Shown piece after piece: positions 53,373 through 60,228 of a stretch of 64,000 nt of DNA. Numbering within the stretch: the stretch's first letter is position 1; each line of letters opens with the position of its first letter. Origin of the DNA: Hymenobacter fodinae (lineage in GTDB: Bacteria; Bacteroidota; Bacteroidia; Cytophagales; Hymenobacteraceae); contig NZ_SRLA01000006.1 in the NCBI RefSeq assembly GCF_004745825.1, positions 62,001 to 126,000 of the forward strand, written 5' to 3'. Below the pieces are notes generated by a model, which was not told the DNA's origin, ran no database searches, and saw nothing but the letters and a program-made list of their open reading frames with translations. Both the position numbers and the translations under genes were made by a program.

Positions 53373-53861
53373 CTAAAGCAGAGTGTCTGAGTGAAGAACA
53401 GCGAGTGGTTTCACCATTCGAAAGTTAGGAACCTCAACCCCTCGGATTACTGGCTCTTGTGCCCGCTCAACCATAAACCCATGGTGTGCAAAGAACGGAC
53501 GAGCCGTACGGCTCGCGTCGGTATGCACGCTGGGTAGGCCTAGGCCGGTAGCGTGATGCAGTAAGGCATGCAACAGCTGCCGAGCTACGCCTTGGCCCTG
53601 ATGCCGGGCACTCACGAAGAGGAAATCAAGGTAGCCGTTGGGGCAGAGGGAAGCAAAGCCGGTTAGACCAGTGGGCACTTCAGCTACCAGAAAATATTGA
53701 GCCGCCACTTTTTCCTGCCAACCGGCTGTATTCTGCCACCCGCCCCGCCAGGCTTCCACCTGCGCGGGAGAATAGTCGGCGGAATTGATCTGCGTAATGG
53801 TATCGTAAAACAACTGCCCGATGTGCGGAATATCAGCCTCGGTGGCCCGGCGGAGGATCAT
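53373..53861 (-). CDS. GNAT-family N-acetyltransferase
   Basis: A 162-residue acetyltransferase. The acetyl-CoA loop is SARHQGQGVARQLLHALLHH (the Q/RxxGxG/A motif), with FASLCPNGYLDFLFV before it. The acceptor is unknown. A -7 element TACTTTTG ends 4 bases before the ATG at 53861, so the GNAT-waaA operon mRNA is probably leaderless. Confidence 0.9.
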   Translation of the reverse strand: MILRRATEADIPHIGQLFYDTITQINSADYSPAQVEAWRGGWQNTAGWQEKVAAQYFLVAEVPTGLTGFASLCPNGYLDFLFVSARHQGQGVARQLLHALLHHATGLGLPSVHTDASRTARPFFAHHGFMVERAQEPVIRGVEVPNFRMVKPLAVLHSDTLL

Positions 53862-53865
53862 GCTG

Positions 53866-53873
53866 CAAAAGTA
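53866..53873 (-). promoter_or_regulatory. -7 element TACTTTTG, leaderless promoter
   Basis: Perfect TAnnTTTG; only CAGC separates it from the GNAT start codon at 53861. Confidence 0.65.
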
Positions 53874-53905
53874 CGCGGTTCTGTTGCCTCACTAGCAACT
53901 TCATG

Positions 53906-53940
53906 AAAAAAGCCCCAGCCGCTATGACTGGGGCTTTTTG
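53906..53940 (-). terminator. Terminator of the peroxiredoxin gene
   Basis: 12-bp stem AAAAAGCCCCAG/CTGGGGCTTTTT (53907-53918 with 53928-53939), 9-base loop, 52 bases beyond the minus-strand stop at 53992. Confidence 0.9.
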
Positions 53941-53991
53941 TAAGAAATATACTGGCCTAGGAGCCATTAGCAGGCTACTAGCAGCAACTGC

Positions 53992-54630
53992 TTAGTGAGC
54001 AGCGTGCTTGCCGAGGTAGTTGGCCACGCCCTCACGGGTAGCTGACATGGCTTCTTTGCCTTCTTCCCAGTTGGCGGGGCATACTTCGCCGTTCTTCTCG
54101 AAGTACTGCAGGGCATCTACCATGCGCATTGCCTCGTCGATGCTGCGACCCAGCGGGCCGTCGTTCACCACCTGGTGACGCACGATGCCGTCTTTGTCGA
54201 TCAGGAACAGGCCGCGGTAGGCCAGGGGTGAGCCCACGAAGATCATTTCGCCGGCTTCGTTGTAGTCGAAGTGACCACCCAGCACGTCGTAGTTAGCGGC
54301 AATGGTTTTGGTGGCGTCGGCCACGAGCGGATAGGTTACGCCTTCAATGCCGCCATTGTCGCGCGAGGTTTGCAACCAAGCAAAGTGCGAGAAGTGCGTA
54401 TCGGTAGAGCAGCCCACGATGGCTACACCTTTGGCCTCGAAGTCAGCCAGACGCTCCTGGAAAGCAATGATTTCTGTAGGGCACACAAACGTGAAGTCGG
54501 CGGGGTAGAAGTAGAAGATAACGTGCTTCTTGCCCAGGTAACGGTCGAGGGAGAAATCCTCCTCAAATTCGCCGTCGATAACCGCAGTGGCTTTGAAAGA
54601 AGGAGCACGTTTGCCAACAAGAACTGCCAT
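53992..54630 (-). CDS. 2-Cys peroxiredoxin (AhpC/Prx1 type)
   Basis: A 212-residue typical 2-Cys peroxiredoxin: FYFYPADFTFVCPTE with peroxidatic C50, and resolving C184 in VCPANW. It reduces hydrogen peroxide and organic peroxides in the cytosol. It lies 98 bases downstream of a Fur/PerR-type gene on the same strand. No AhpF is nearby. A TACTTTTC box 25-30 bases before the ATG may be its -7 element. Confidence 0.95.
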   Translation of the reverse strand: MAVLVGKRAPSFKATAVIDGEFEEDFSLDRYLGKKHVIFYFYPADFTFVCPTEIIAFQERLADFEAKGVAIVGCSTDTHFSHFAWLQTSRDNGGIEGVTYPLVADATKTIAANYDVLGGHFDYNEAGEMIFVGSPLAYRGLFLIDKDGIVRHQVVNDGPLGRSIDEAMRMVDALQYFEKNGEVCPANWEEGKEAMSATREGVANYLGKHAAH

Positions 54631-54727
54631 GAGTCTGAAAAATTAAAAATGAAAAGTAAGGCTGTGTTTGGATGCGTAACCTGCCTGTACGCCAAGGTTA
54701 TACGCCCGGTCTTGAATTACGACCAGG

Positions 54728-55189
54728 TTAGTTTTTACGCTTCACCCCGGTGATGTGCAGCGAGAAGGAGTGAGGCTGAAAATTGGCGAGGCCGCGGGCA
54801 GCAAAAAAGTCCCGAATCAAATGGTCTAGCTGCGGGTCGCAGTAGTCGATTATCTCCTGCGTATCGGTGCAGAACAGGTGATGGTGCTCTGAACAGTCGG
54901 CATCGTAGCGGCGGGAGGCACCTTCGGCGGAAGCCACGCGCCGCGTGAGCCCGGCCGCCACAAAGGAGTCTAGCGCCTTGTAAACGGTGCCCAACGAAAC
55001 GGTGGGCTCCAGCTCCACTACCCGGCGATGCACCTGCTCGGCCGTGGGGTGACCCGGCAACGTCAGCAGGCTTTCCAGGATAACCACGCGCTGGCGAGTA
55101 GCTCGAAGGCCGGCCTGGCTCAAACGGCCCCGCAATTGGCTTTGCGAAGGAGGAGTGGAGGGCGAAAAAGATTCGGACGAATGGCTCAC
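54728..55189 (-). CDS. Fur-family transcriptional regulator, PerR-like by context
   Basis: A 153-residue Fur-family repressor. The DNA-binding wing-helix contains QRVVILESLLTLPGHPTAEQ and TVSLGTVYKALDSFVAAGL; the regulatory metal site includes CSEHHHLFC and a second HxH region at the C-terminus (HSFSLHITG). The structural zinc CxxC pairs are not obvious, so the class is open. Its position just upstream of a peroxiredoxin on the same strand suggests peroxide sensing. The start is GTG 55189, 20 bases after a perfect -7 element. Confidence 0.9.
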   Translation of the reverse strand: MSHSSESFSPSTPPSQSQLRGRLSQAGLRATRQRVVILESLLTLPGHPTAEQVHRRVVELEPTVSLGTVYKALDSFVAAGLTRRVASAEGASRRYDADCSEHHHLFCTDTQEIIDYCDPQLDHLIRDFFAARGLANFQPHSFSLHITGVKRKN

Positions 55190-55209
55190 CAGACAAGAAT
55201 GATTCTCCG

Positions 55210-55217
55210 CAAAGATA
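55210..55217 (-). promoter_or_regulatory. -7 promoter element TATCTTTG
   Basis: Perfect TAnnTTTG, 20 bases before the GTG of the Fur-family gene. Confidence 0.6.
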
Positions 55218-55343
55218 AGCAGCCGTATTCTTGCAGGGCAACGATTATGGCCTAGCAGCCATAAAAACGCCTACTTACTTTGGTAAGCGGGTTAATGTAG
55301 CTAGCACAATCGGCGGGCTGAACGGCTGGCCTACAGGCTACTA

Positions 55344-56627
55344 TCAGCGCAAATGCTCGTGCATATCGGAGCGACACACAAACTGAAAAGTTTGGCGGGT
55401 GCGTTGCTCCAACAACAACTGCCGGTCTTCGGTTAGGCGGCGGATGCTGGCTGCATTATAGTTTTTAATAGTATAAAGGTCGAGGCCAGTGTTGTAATGG
55501 ATAGAAAACTGGTCGCGCAGCAGCTCTAGCAACTTATCGAGCCGGTACGCTGAGAAGTCAGTACACACCGAAAAGCTAATGGCTGAGTTCTGCATCAGAT
55601 GAATTTTTAGCCGCACCTGAGCCAGGGCCCCAAAAATGACCTCTAGGTTTTCCTCCGAAATAAACGTGAGGTCCTTCGACTCAAAAGAAACCAGGCACTG
55701 GTTGGTTTTGCGGATGTAAGCAGGGGCCAGCAGGCCGTGGCGGCAGTTGTGGATCTTGGTGCCCTCGGCCGCAGGATCCAAAAACGACTTTACTAAAAGC
55801 GGAATCTGACGAACCGCTAGTGGCTTAATGGTTTTAGGGTGAATCACCGAAGCCCCGTAATAGGCCATTTCAATGGTTTCCTGATAGCTCACCTCCGGGT
55901 AGCGGACGGTATCCTTAAACACTTTAGGGTCGGCGTTTAGCAGGCCCGCTACGTCCTTCCATATCACCACCGACGACGCATCGAGGCAGTAAGCCAGAAT
56001 AGCGGCCGTATAGTCTGAGCCCTCCCGGCCTAGGGTAGTAGTTTGGCCGCTGGCCGTCCCGCCCAAGAAACCTTGCGTTACTACCGGGCCTTGAGCCAAG
56101 AGGCTGGGCACCGTGGCGCGCAGGGCGCGTTCAGTGGTAGGCCAGTCGAGGCGCCCTTCTCGCCACGTGTGGTCGGTACGCAGCAAAGGGCGGCAATCCA
56201 GCCACTGTGCATTCAAGGCCCGGGCCACAATGCGCGTAGCCAGCAGTTCCCCGAAGCTCACAATCTGATCGTACTGCTTGTCGTAGTCGCCAGGGGTGAG
56301 GGTGGCCAAGCGGTCGTGCAATTGCTCCAGCAGCGCGTCTACCGGGCCTTTTGCAGCGGGTAAGTCCTCCGGAAAGAGCTCAGCCAATACTAATCGGTGA
56401 AAATCAGCCAGCTGAGTAAATGCAGATTCATATTCTAGGCCATTGTAGGCCAGTTGGAAGATGTCTTCCAGAGCATTCGTGGTTTTGCCCATCGCCGATA
56501 CCACCACTAGCAAGCGTTGGGTGGCACCAGCGGTGGATACAATGTGGCGCAGATTACGAATAGCGGCGGCATCCTTCACTGATGCGCCCCCGAACTTATA
56601 AACGGTAAGAAGCGGCGGTGTGTGCAT
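55344..56627 (-). CDS. Monofunctional aspartokinase
   Basis: A 427-residue aspartate kinase, the first step to lysine, threonine and methionine. KFGGASVKD and VVVSAMGKTTNAL are the ATP-binding start, LGREGSDYTAAILAY the catalytic core, and the C-terminal ACT domains (VRLKIHLMQNSAISFSV) probably give feedback control. The ATG at 56627 is supported by the conserved N-terminus and by the -7 element 5 bases upstream, which excludes a start at 56651. Confidence 0.95.
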   Translation of the reverse strand: MHTPPLLTVYKFGGASVKDAAAIRNLRHIVSTAGATQRLLVVVSAMGKTTNALEDIFQLAYNGLEYESAFTQLADFHRLVLAELFPEDLPAAKGPVDALLEQLHDRLATLTPGDYDKQYDQIVSFGELLATRIVARALNAQWLDCRPLLRTDHTWREGRLDWPTTERALRATVPSLLAQGPVVTQGFLGGTASGQTTTLGREGSDYTAAILAYCLDASSVVIWKDVAGLLNADPKVFKDTVRYPEVSYQETIEMAYYGASVIHPKTIKPLAVRQIPLLVKSFLDPAAEGTKIHNCRHGLLAPAYIRKTNQCLVSFESKDLTFISEENLEVIFGALAQVRLKIHLMQNSAISFSVCTDFSAYRLDKLLELLRDQFSIHYNTGLDLYTIKNYNAASIRRLTEDRQLLLEQRTRQTFQFVCRSDMHEHLR

Positions 56628-56632
56628 GGCCC

Positions 56633-56640
56633 CAAATGTA
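56633..56640 (-). promoter_or_regulatory. -7 element TACATTTG, leaderless promoter of aspartokinase
   Basis: Perfect TAnnTTTG ending 5 bases before the ATG at 56627. Confidence 0.65.
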
Positions 56641-56894
56641 GGGCGAACCATAGGAATCTAGCCCTTCGACACGCCTTTTCCCGGTAGTGGTCGTATTTCT
56701 ATGTGTCAGCGGAACTCCTTAAAACCTATGCTAAGAGGTAGAATAATTAGATTAATTCGGTCACTGGCCAAGCTTGCTAGGCCACTCCGCGCCCTTGTAG
56801 GCTGCAGACTAAGGTACTTGCCTAACGAGAAGTTGAGCGCAGAAGTGACCTAGCGACAATAGCCGTTGCCTTGCCGAAGCCCGCGAGAAAAGAC

Positions 56895-56902
56895 TACTTT
56901 TG
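56895..56902 (+). promoter_or_regulatory. -7 promoter element TACTTTTG of fbp
   Basis: Perfect TAnnTTTG with TTG 21 bases upstream as a -33 element, 33 bases before the ATG at 56936. It makes the in-frame TTG at 56900 untenable as a start. Confidence 0.65.
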
Positions 56903-56935
56903 AACACCCACCACCCGCATATTTTTCACCTCCCT

Positions 56936-57964
56936 ATGAATCAACACGACAAACTGGCGTTGCCCGTCGGTACCACCCTTGACCGTTTTATTATGCGTAA
57001 GCAAGAAGACTTTCCGTATGCTACCGGAGAGCTTTCCCAATTGCTACGCGACATTGCCCTGGCGGCCAAAATCGTGAATCGCGAAATCAACCGCTCTGGC
57101 CTTATTGATATTGCAGGCGCCTACGGTAACCGCAACGTACAAGGCGAAGATCAGCAGAAGCTGGATGTTATTGCCAACATCCGCTTTATCCGGGCCTTGC
57201 GCAATGGGGGAGAAGTGTGCACTATTATTTCCGAGGAAGACGAGGATGTAATCCAGACCGGCAATGTGCAAGGCAAGTATGTTGTAGCTATCGACCCCTT
57301 GGATGGCTCATCGAACATCGACGTCAACGTCAGTATTGGCACCATCTTCAGCATTTACCGCCGCGTGTCGCCTACGGGCAGCGAGGGCACTAGTCAGGAC
57401 TTTCTGCAGCCCGGCACCCACCAGGTAGCGGCTGGCTATGTAATATACGGCTCCAGCACCATGATGGTATATACCACCGGCAACGGCGTCAATGGCTTCA
57501 CCTATGAGCCTTCTCTAGGTGAGTTTTTCCTGTCGCACCCCAATATTCAAACACCCAAGTCAGGTGCTATATATTCCGTAAACGAAGGGAGCTCGGAGTC
57601 ATTTTCGGAAGGTATGAAGGCCTTTGTGGCCTACTGCAAAGAGCAGAGCTACTCTGCCCGTTATATCGGCTCCTTGGTAGCCGACTTCCACCGGAATCTG
57701 CTCAAGGGCGGTATTTATATGTATCCACCCACCGCCAAGGCTTCCAGCGGTAAGCTGCGCCTGATGTATGAGTGCAATCCCCTAGCTTTCATTATAGAGC
57801 AAGCCGGCGGAAAATCCAGCAATGGCCGCCGTCGTACCATGGAAATCGAGCCCAGAGAGATGCATGAGCGTTGCCCGTTGTTCATTGGCTCGCCCGAGCT
57901 AGTGGAGAAAGTAGAAGAGTTCTTGGCCCGTGAACATGCCAGTGAAACATCAGTAATTGGCTAG
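56936..57964 (+). CDS. fbp: Fructose-1,6-bisphosphatase class I
   Basis: A 342-residue gluconeogenic enzyme that hydrolyses fructose-1,6-bisphosphate. The metal site DPLDGSSNIDVN and the upstream GEDQQKLD are the family hallmarks; SEEDEDVI adds acidic ligands. KGGIYMYPPTAKASSGKLRL is the substrate region. The ATG at 56936 (MNQHDKLALPVGTTLDRF) fits the family start. The TAG stop lies inside CTAGGCC. Confidence 0.97.
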   Translation: MNQHDKLALPVGTTLDRFIMRKQEDFPYATGELSQLLRDIALAAKIVNREINRSGLIDIAGAYGNRNVQGEDQQKLDVIANIRFIRALRNGGEVCTIISEEDEDVIQTGNVQGKYVVAIDPLDGSSNIDVNVSIGTIFSIYRRVSPTGSEGTSQDFLQPGTHQVAAGYVIYGSSTMMVYTTGNGVNGFTYEPSLGEFFLSHPNIQTPKSGAIYSVNEGSSESFSEGMKAFVAYCKEQSYSARYIGSLVADFHRNLLKGGIYMYPPTAKASSGKLRLMYECNPLAFIIEQAGGKSSNGRRRTMEIEPREMHERCPLFIGSPELVEKVEEFLAREHASETSVIG

Positions 57965-57991
57965 GCCACTAATCACTGACTCTTGCCAACA

Positions 57992-58031
57992 AGAAAGAGG
58001 CCTACCAGCTAGCTGGTAGGCCTCTTTCTGT
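57992..58031. terminator. Bidirectional terminator, 19-bp perfect palindrome
   Basis: Arms 57992-58010 and 58011-58029 are perfectly complementary with no spacer (the AGCTAGCT centre forms the loop). Contains AGGCCTA. It lies between fbp and the convergent DUF5606 gene. Confidence 0.9.
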
Positions 58032-58049
58032 TACCGAAAACCGAAAAAG

Positions 58050-58622
58050 CTATTCGGCTTTTTTGCTGGTTTTCTTGGTGGTTTTATGCGTAGCAGCCTC
58101 TGGGTTATTAGCGGCATTGCTTTCCTCAGAAGCCGGAATGATGCCCGCCGTGCTTATGGCTTCATCATTGGCTGGCTCCGTTTGCTCGGTAGCGGAAGTT
58201 TCCTCGGGTGCGTCGTCGGCGGCAGGTGCCTGGTACTCCAGTGTGCTGCTCACGGTCCGGTACCAGGTCACCAGCTTTTTGATGTCTGACATATATACCC
58301 GGTCGCGGTCATAGTCCGGAATAATCTCGCCCATAAAGGCCGTCAGGTCCCGGTCGTCAGACTTATTGCTCAGCGGCAGATCAGCACCGTACTTCTGATG
58401 AATACGGTCAAATACTTCCGTCAGGGGCACCGTGTGGTCGTAGTCCTGCGTGTAAATGGAAATTTCGTGGAGCAGCGAAACCTTATTACGGGCTGAAGCC
58501 ACAGAACGGGTTGCTTTAGCATCCAGAGACTCAATGATAACGCCTGCGCGAGTGGGCTTCAGTAGGCGGAACAGACCGGGCATTCCGCTGATAGCGGCAA
58601 CTTCCTTCAGGTCGTAAGGCAT
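58050..58622 (-). CDS. DUF5606 protein
   Basis: A 190-residue protein. The first 140 residues (DLKEVAAISGMPGLFRLLKP, then SVASARNKVSLLHEISIYT and PLTEVFDRIHQKYG) match the DUF5606 family known only in Bacteroidota. The C-terminal 60 residues are Ala/Glu/Thr-rich and end in KKTSKKAE. Function unknown. The ATG at 58622 is supported by the family N-terminus; a TACCTTCG box 25-32 bases upstream resembles a -7 element. Confidence 0.88.
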   Translation of the reverse strand: MPYDLKEVAAISGMPGLFRLLKPTRAGVIIESLDAKATRSVASARNKVSLLHEISIYTQDYDHTVPLTEVFDRIHQKYGADLPLSNKSDDRDLTAFMGEIIPDYDRDRVYMSDIKKLVTWYRTVSSTLEYQAPAADDAPEETSATEQTEPANDEAISTAGIIPASEESNAANNPEAATHKTTKKTSKKAE

Positions 58623-58681
58623 AGGAAAAAACAGTTGTTGAAAGTGCGAAGGTACGCAGTAGCAACCGCCGGAGCGAAGGA

Positions 58682-59110
58682 CTACAGTTTGAAGGTAATG
58701 GGTAGGCTGGTCAGAATGGCGTAGTCGGGTTTCTTGAATTTTAGCAGCCGTACTACACGCAACGCTTCTTCCCCACAACCACCGCCAATTCCTTTTACCA
58801 GCTTGATGCCACTGAGAGTACCGTCGGTGTTGAGGGTAAAGCTCACAATGCACTGACCTTGAATTCGATTGCGCTTGGCCAGAATAGGATATTTGAGCTC
58901 CTGGTAAATGAACGAGTACATGGCCTCTTGTCCGCCCTCATAGTATTCCGCCACCGGAATAGCCTTTGGGGCGTGAGCTGGTGCGTCCTGCTCAGGCGCT
59001 ACTTCGGGAGCGGGTGCGTCAGTTTTAGCCGGGGTCTTGGTTTTCTGTGCCATCGCCGGCGCCGAGAGAGCCAGCAAGCCAATACCCAACAGGAAGGGAA
59101 GTTTTTTCAT
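58682..59110 (-). CDS. Exported TonB C-terminal-domain protein
   Basis: A 142-residue protein with a signal peptide (FLLGIGLLALSAPAMAQ), an Ala/Pro linker and a TonB_C domain (ELKYPILAKRNRIQGQCIVSF, then VVRLLKF). Unlike true TonB it has a cleavable signal rather than an anchor, so energy transfer is doubtful; it may be a periplasmic partner. It lies 59 bases beyond the DUF5606 start, on the same strand, with its own perfect -7 element at 59167. Confidence 0.82.
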   Translation of the reverse strand: MKKLPFLLGIGLLALSAPAMAQKTKTPAKTDAPAPEVAPEQDAPAHAPKAIPVAEYYEGGQEAMYSFIYQELKYPILAKRNRIQGQCIVSFTLNTDGTLSGIKLVKGIGGGCGEEALRVVRLLKFKKPDYAILTSLPITFKL

Positions 59111-59166
59111 GTAAAGGAGGGAATCTAATAAAGTGTCGAAGACGACTACCAGGGCAATTACAGGGC

Positions 59167-59174
59167 CAAATTTA
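59167..59174 (-). promoter_or_regulatory. -7 promoter element TAAATTTG
   Basis: Perfect TAnnTTTG, 56 bases before the ATG of the TonB-domain gene and just before the end of engB. Confidence 0.55.
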
Positions 59175-59789
59175 CGTAGTTGACGCCTCTTCAGCCAGTT
59201 GGCGATTGACTTCTTCGATAAAGTTTAGCACTTCATCACGCCCTGTTTTTTCCTCGGCCGAGGTTAGAAAGTGACGGGGAAGCTCATCCCATGTTTCTTC
59301 CATCTTCCGCAGATAGTCGACCACGTTCTGTTGTGCTTTTGAGCCGGAAAGTTTATCAGCTTTTGTAAATACCATTACAAATGGAATACCGCCCGAGCCC
59401 AACGTTTCCATAAAATCAAGATCAACTGCTTGCGGCGGATGACGTGCGTCGAGCAATACAAAAACACACGCAAGATTTTCTCTTTTGTGTAAATAATAAT
59501 TAATCATTCGGCCCCATTTTACGCGAGACTCTTTGCTGACTTTCGCGTAACCATAACCGGGTAAATCAACCAAGTACCATTCGTTGTTAATCAGGAAATG
59601 ATTGATCAGCTGAGTTTTACCTGGCAGGGAAGAAGTTTTAGCTAACCCTTTTTGCCCGGTTAGCATATTGATTAAAGAAGACTTCCCCACGTTCGAGCGG
59701 CCGATAAAGGCGTATTCCGGCATAGTAGGGGCAGGGCATTGCTCCACGCGGGAGTTGCTCATCAGAAATTTCGCTTCCCGAATAATCAT
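59172..59789 (-). CDS. engB: Ribosome biogenesis GTP-binding protein EngB/YsxC
   Basis: A 205-residue TRAFAC-class GTPase for 50S assembly. G1 is GRSNVGKSSLINML, G3 is DLPGYGYAKV, G4 is FTKADKL, and the switch region TSSLPGKTQLIN is typical. The ATG at 59789 begins the conserved N-terminus (MIIREAKFL); an in-frame TTG eight codons earlier lies inside the -7 element TACCTTTG and cannot be the start. Confidence 0.96.
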   Translation of the reverse strand: MIIREAKFLMSNSRVEQCPAPTMPEYAFIGRSNVGKSSLINMLTGQKGLAKTSSLPGKTQLINHFLINNEWYLVDLPGYGYAKVSKESRVKWGRMINYYLHKRENLACVFVLLDARHPPQAVDLDFMETLGSGGIPFVMVFTKADKLSGSKAQQNVVDYLRKMEETWDELPRHFLTSAEEKTGRDEVLNFIEEVNRQLAEEASTT

Positions 59790-59810
59790 AAGCGGCAGAG
59801 TGATACACCG

Positions 59811-59818
59811 CAAAGGTA
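59811..59818 (-). promoter_or_regulatory. -7 element TACCTTTG of engB
   Basis: Perfect TAnnTTTG, 21 bases before the ATG at 59789. Confidence 0.6.
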
Positions 59819-59885
59819 GCCATTTAGCTGACCCGGCTCCGGCATAATTTTTTCATGAAAAACCTTGCTATTTAAGATGCACGGC

Positions 59886-59893
59886 TATATTTG
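59886..59893 (+). promoter_or_regulatory. -7 element TATATTTG with -33 TTG
   Basis: Perfect TAnnTTTG with a TTG 18 bases upstream. It would start a transcript about 330 bases before the PorE-like gene, through the 10-codon frame at 59928. Confidence 0.6.
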
Positions 59894-60003
59894 CGCGGTT
59901 CTAATTGCCGAGTCGCAGCGCGAACTAATGAAAAAGATTACCTCTAAAGTGATGATTTAAGTTTCATTAATAGGATACGACAAAGGCCGTATTATAAAAT
60001 TTC

Positions 60004-60011
60004 TATCTTTG
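60004..60011 (+). promoter_or_regulatory. -7 element TATCTTTG of the PorE-like gene
   Basis: Perfect TAnnTTTG followed by GCCGC, 217 bases before the ATG at 60229, giving a long leader. Confidence 0.55.
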
Positions 60012-60228
60012 GCCGCAAATTGACTGGAAATAAGAATAGGTGAGCCGCAGTATTTAAAGTAGTTTATATGTAAAGCTATCGGCATAATCCATAAAATTGC
60101 TTTCAACAGCTTAACCCTGGCACTTATTTTCAGTATAAGAGGCAACTCGCGAAAATCGTCGTTCAATAAAGACGCCGGTGTTCAAAAACTCTCCCTTGCA
60201 ACTCCTTATTTCCCTAAACCCTCCTACA

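Larger units (their letters stand above)
56628..56935. other. Divergent promoter region of about 310 bases
   Basis: It separates the aspartokinase (minus) and fbp (plus) genes and holds a -7 element for each (56633-56640 and 56895-56902), a CTAGGCC motif at 56777 and an AT-rich core near 56730-56755. No coding frame. Confidence 0.6.
59790..60228. other. Divergent, AT-rich intergenic region of about 440 bases with three promoters
   Basis: It lies between engB (minus) and the PorE-like gene (plus) and is clearly less GC-rich than the genes. It holds TACCTTTG (minus, 59811), TATATTTG (plus, 59886) and TATCTTTG (plus, 60004). A tiny frame of 10 codons (59928-59960, MKKITSKVMI) lies between the two plus-strand promoters. 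No other coding frame is convincing. Confidence 0.5.

Noticed and set aside
56900..56935. Upstream TTG start for fbp
   Set aside because: The TTG is part of the -7 element TACTTTTG, so it cannot be in the transcript.
59790..59813. Upstream TTG start for engB
   Set aside because: The TTG belongs to the -7 element TACCTTTG.
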